The position numbers and the translations under genes were made by a program. A stretch of 64,000 nt of DNA from Rhinopomastus cyanomelas (Eukaryota > Chordata > Aves > Bucerotiformes > Rhinopomastidae). Below are positions 60,563 through 64,000 of this stretch, piece after piece. The stretch is taken from positions 1 to 64,000 of the forward strand of contig VXBP01002785.1 of the NCBI GenBank assembly GCA_013400115.1. The letters run 5' to 3'. A model generated the notes under the pieces. It worked only from the letters and a program-made list of their open reading frames with translations. It had not been told where the DNA came from and did not search any database. Each line of letters opens with the position of its first letter. The first letter of the stretch is position 1.

Positions 60563-61129
60563 CTATGAAAAGAAGAAGGAAAAAAATAAATCATTGTTAG
60601 GCCAGTCCACACAAAACCACCAAGTTGTAGATTCCACAAAGCTGTTTCAAGAGCATGTTTCTGAAGAATTAGGACTCTAGGTCCCCACAGGTACCAATGA
60701 AGTTGCATTTGCATCCTTGGTAATCTTGATCATTTCTAAAACTTTTTGCATTAACCACTGGATTTTTTTAAGTAGTCATCAATTAAACAAGTATTTAATG
60801 AAAGATCTACCTTTACACTCAAGATAAAGGCGATAGCCTCAATAAAAAAAAATAATCAGCATTCAGAAAAACTGGATTTTCCAAATATTTGGTAATAAGC
60901 TGGGAGGAGTAGGAAGTTTCTCCCTCGAAGGCTGCCCTCAGCGTTGTTCCTACCTGCAGAACCTTGAAGGGCATCACTTACTACTGGCTGCCAGCTGCAC
61001 TTTGTACAACTGATCACAGTAGCTCAGCTTTCCACCCACTTTATCGCCTGCTTTCCCAATCCACATCTCACACACTCGGTAGTAAACGACCAGGAGACTG
61101 TTTCAGAGGTCTTCCTGAAGAAGGCAAGG
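60563..61129. other. Upstream intron, no recognised element
   Basis: Searched for an exon encoding the expected acidic nebulin start; none found. Nothing else recognised. Confidence 0.5.
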
Positions 61130-61890
61130 TGTGCAGTATTCACTGGTGTTATATGAAACGTTCACTGGTGTCCCTCTCTCCACTCCAGCAGTGAAGTCAT
61201 CATAAGTTTGATCAGGTGTGATTTGCCCTCAATTAAACAATGTTCATTGCTCCCCATATCCTTCAATACTTAGAAATGGCTTCTAAGAGGCTTTGGTCCA
61301 TTGTCTGAGGTGAGGTTGACCAGCCTGTCGTTTCCTGGATCTTCTTTCTTGAAGATACACGTGAGATCTCTTTTTTCCATTCACCAGGAGCATCCCTGCA
61401 TCACTACAAGCTTTAAAAAGTGACAGTAGCTTCATAATATCATCAGCCTGTTCCCTCAGTGCCACTGGATCCATCTGTTCTGGTCTCACAGAACTGTCTG
61501 TGGATTAAGTCATCCCTAACTCTGTCATCCTGTGCTGTGGCTTCTCACGTCTCTGCTAGGAAGCTGAGAGATGTGAAAGACCATAGGACGAGCATTACCA
61601 AACCTGAGGTGAAAAAAAGACTCTGAGGAAACTGTTCTCAATCACCCAGTTCCCCAGGGTTCCTTTGTCCTCCAGGGTTGCTTCCCATGGAATCTTCCCA
61701 AGAAGATCTTCTGCTTTTCTGAATTCCAGGACTTAAATTCTGCTTATCTTATTCACTCCCCTCTGAATCTTCAGCTCCACTGTCTCATGGCCACTGCAGC
61801 CACGACTGCCCTTGCCCTTGGCATCTTCCTCCAGTTCTTTCTTGTTTGTGAGGAGCATGTCCTGCACAGCATCTCCCCTAGTTAGTTCAT
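61130..61890 (-). mobile_element. Degenerate CR1-type LINE ORF2 (RT and endonuclease side)
   Basis: In reverse it gives decayed reverse-transcriptase text (DPVALREQADDIMKLLSLFK, then GKSHLIKL) and, at 61740-61870, the endonuclease end with a GCSGHETVE-like stretch. Full of stops; no functional frame. Confidence 0.7.
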
Positions 61891-61894
61891 TAAG

Positions 61895-61960
61895 AATCAC
61901 AGACATTTAGGGGTTGGAAGAGACCTCAAAAGATCATTTAGTCCGACCCACAAGAAATTT
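61895..61960 (-). mobile_element. Short CR1 LINE 3' end
   Basis: AGAATCACAGACATTTAGGG and GACCTCAAAAGATCATTTAG: the 3' end of a reverse CR1 lying against the ORF2 fragment. Confidence 0.75.
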
Positions 61961-62884
61961 ATCTTCTATACTTTCCAGAAAATTCCTAGGTTGCTTACAC
62001 CCAGGCCCAGGCCCCGGCCCCTTCCAGCAGACACTGGGGTGGTTAATGCACCCCTGAACACAAGGGCTGTGAGACTTTCTCCAGCTGCACAAAGAAGTCC
62101 CATGGCACTACAGTACCTTTGATGAAGCAGATCAGCAGGTAGAGCCCAAACCTTCCTCCTGTTGCCTCAAGTCGTGACCTTCCTGCCTTCTCCATCCTGC
62201 TGGCTGCCCTCCTTTCCTTGCCTTACTCCATGTGAAGGTGTGCCAGCCTCTCCTTCATCTTCCCTGATGTTCAAAGCTTGCTCATCCCTTCTTTCAGCAA
62301 CCTCTGTGCAGCTGGGTGAAGTGCCCAGAACCCATCTCCTGGGCCTGGAGAGGCAACGAGGGCCTCATCCCTTCTCAGCAGCCAGAGGCCCTCCCTGAGG
62401 TGCAGCAAATGGCGGCCCCACGAGGGCATGGTCCCTGCTGCCTCAGAACTGCTGAGGGATAGGCCTCAGCTCTGCCACCTCCTCCTCCTCCTCCCCTCTC
62501 TCCTGCTTTCCAGATATTAAAGCTGTTGCTCCATCCAGCAGCAGCTGCTTTATTCAAAAGGAAAAGCAGACAATTTAAAACGAGGGGTTTGCTGCTGAAA
62601 AAGGCTCAGCAAGGGTGCGCTCAGGCTCTCACCCCAAAATGGCGGGAAAGGAAGGCCCTTTGAATCCAGCCCTAGAAACACCCTCTCCTTAAAATCCCAG
62701 CCTCTTCCACAAAGCTGTTGCTCAAAGACAGATTCATGAAGCAGCCTGGACTTTTCAAGCTGTCATGTACTGGGCTGTTATGAGGCAGCTTCTGCTCACT
62801 GATCCTACACCACGTTAGGCCCACAAAGCACCAAGCTTGACCAGGGCAGCAGTGCAGGCCCCATGTCTGGAGAGGCTGAAACAA
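61961..62884. other. GC-richer stretch without recognised gene
   Basis: 62160-62700 is richer in G+C than the rest, with a CTC-repeat (near 62478), a CAGCTG E-box-like site (62545-62550 area) and AAAATGGCGGG (YY1-like) near 62636. It could be promoter-proximal or simply decayed repeat; no transcript evidence is visible. Confidence 0.3.
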
Positions 62885-62957
62885 GATCACAGAATCACAG
62901 GACATTAGGGATTGGAAGGGACCTCAGAAGATCATCTAGTCCAATCCCTCTGCCAGA
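62885..62957 (-). mobile_element. Short CR1 LINE 3' end
   Basis: AGAATCACAGGACATTAGGG, then GATCATCTAGTCCAATCCC; same subfamily as 38755 and 57845. Confidence 0.82.
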
Positions 62958-63065
62958 TGCAGGCCTGGTGCTGAGGGCCATGGTTTTGGGGCGACCTGGC
63001 AGTGTTGGGCTGAAGGTTGGACTTGATGATTTAAAAGGTCTCTTCCAGCTAAGGAGATTCTGTGG
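62958..63065 (+). mobile_element. Short CR1 LINE 3' end, opposite orientation
   Basis: GGCGACCTGGCAGTGTTGGG to AAGGTCTCTTCCAGCTAAGG. Lies tail-side next to the reverse piece at 62885. Confidence 0.75.
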
Positions 63066-63311
63066 CTCACAAAGCCCTGAGTAACTCACAGTTATTCAAT
63101 ATGAGGTTTTTGCACATCACAAATGGCTATGATGTCCAGACCAGGATAAGAACCCTCAAGAAAGAAAAAAGTAGTATCTTAAATATATAGGCATCTCCTA
63201 AATGTCCTGCAAAATAGTATCAGCATTTTCTCAGCTACTCATTCACCTGCCATTTTCTACTCTCTGAGGGAATTAATATTTGATAGCACTCTCAAAATAA
63301 GGTGGGATTAA

Positions 63312-63510
63312 TACAGAATCATCATGACTGGAAAGGACTTTCAGCATCATCGTCAGCCTTCATCCCAACAGCTCCCTAACCTCTACACAGTGGCCTCAAG
63401 GGCTCTAGCTACTCAGTTTTTAAACATCTCCAGAGATGGGGACTCCACCACCTCCCTGGCCAGCCTATTCCAGTGCCCAACCACTCTCTCAGAAAACAAC
63501 TATGTCTACC
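63312..63510 (-). mobile_element. CR1 LINE 3' fragment
   Basis: TACAGAATCATCATGACTGG, CTCCACCACCTCCCTGGCCA and the AACCACTCTCTCAG phrase. Confidence 0.85.
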
Positions 63511-64000
63511 ATACAAGTAGAAGTCAAGTTAAAAAAAGTTTGGAAAGCCTTAAGCTGCCTTAAAATTGTACCAGACACTGTTTTCCTTGGTTTTTTTAAC
63601 TTCTCACTACAGATCTCTCAAGGGAAGCTCCTCAAGCAGCACCATGTCGGTCTGCCTGGGGAACAATGTTACAGGAAGGAAGTCATTGAAAATTAACAAC
63701 ACAGAACAGAACATGGGAAGACAAAAAGCCCCAAGAGCCATCATTCCAACAGCAACAAATAAGCCTGAAGAGCAAATAAATACTGAGAGCACATAGGAAG
63801 CATAGAGGCAGCTATAAATCACACAGTAATAGGAAACTCACTGAAGGTCTGGTGTCTTTGCAACTAGGAGGTACATCTTTAAAATGGACTTTATGAACAG
63901 CAACACGTATTTCCCAAAGCACATTGCACTAATTCAGCTGGAAACCTGTTTTACTTTACTCCATTCACTATTTAAATGAAGAAAATCAGTAGAAAGTCAG
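63511..64000. other. No recognised feature
   Basis: No exon, repeat family or clear regulatory site seen to the window end. Confidence 0.5.

Noticed and set aside
61283..61489. 68-codon minus-strand frame as a possible gene
   Set aside because: Decayed LINE reverse-transcriptase text (REQADDIMKLLSLFKA) without an intact frame on either side.
63247..63253. Minus-strand ATGGCAG followed by GTGAAT as the NEB start exon
   Set aside because: Starts Met-Ala as nebulin may, but ends in phase 1 after 7 bases and cannot join the phase-0 exon at 60518 without an unseen intermediate exon.
1..64000. Bacterial or phage features (operons, CRISPR, integrases) and tRNA/rRNA genes
   Set aside because: The window is vertebrate intron-exon DNA; no direct-repeat/spacer array and no cloverleaf-like or rRNA sequence was seen.

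Overview
The window is vertebrate genomic DNA, almost certainly from a bird. About 30 copies or fragments of the chicken-repeat-1 (CR1) LINE family are present, several with the typical 3' end (ATTCTATGATTCTATG-like). By hand estimate they cover roughly a fifth of the window, which is high for a bird. Species is not determinable here; such a CR1 load would fit a CR1-rich lineage such as woodpeckers and allies, but that is only a guess.

One gene fills the window: nebulin (NEB), the giant thin-filament protein of striated muscle, on the minus strand. Transcription runs from high to low coordinates. The 5' side (60562 down to 48177) holds an acidic N-terminal exon, a Thr-rich/basic linker exon, eight single-module exons that correspond to M1-M8, and five further single-module exons. 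From 48093 down to 424 the gene is a chain of super-repeats. Each is built from four exons in transcript order: a (108 bp, one module), d (312 bp, three modules), c (204 or 207 bp, two modules, with the W-L-K/R-G-I-G-W signature) and b (105 bp, one module), about 243 residues or seven modules. I number them locally SR1-SR16 (5' to 3'). SR16 is cut by the left edge. I count 78 real exons, about 13.1 kb of coding sequence (about 4,365 residues). All are phase 0-0 and multiples of three, so losing or gaining any exon keeps the frame. Neither the ATG exon nor the promoter was recognised right of 60562.

Region by region: 60.6-64 kb, upstream or first-intron DNA with CR1 pieces; 48-60.5 kb, N-terminal and linker modules with many CR1s; 28-48 kb, SR1-SR5 and part of SR6, divergent super-repeats with CR1-rich introns; 17.5-28 kb, the rest of SR6 through SR10, super-repeats so similar that even introns match, nearly free of CR1; 10-17.5 kb, SR11-SR12 and the start of SR13; 2.3-10 kb, the rest of SR13 through SR15, a second younger duplication cluster, one intron of which carries a probable solo LTR; 0.4-1.6 kb, partial SR16.

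Two assembly problems matter. A single N at 26119 separates two identical 919-bp blocks (25200-26118 and 26120-27038), almost surely unmerged contig overlap that adds false exons. Two more Ns (39825, 40128) bracket a 302-bp CR1 piece that repeats 39159-39460. I found no undescribed biological system. The notable signals are recent concerted evolution of the super-repeats (recombination breakpoints inside exons, conversion-like tracts), a degenerate intronic tandem repeat abutting a weak splice acceptor, and nested CR1s.
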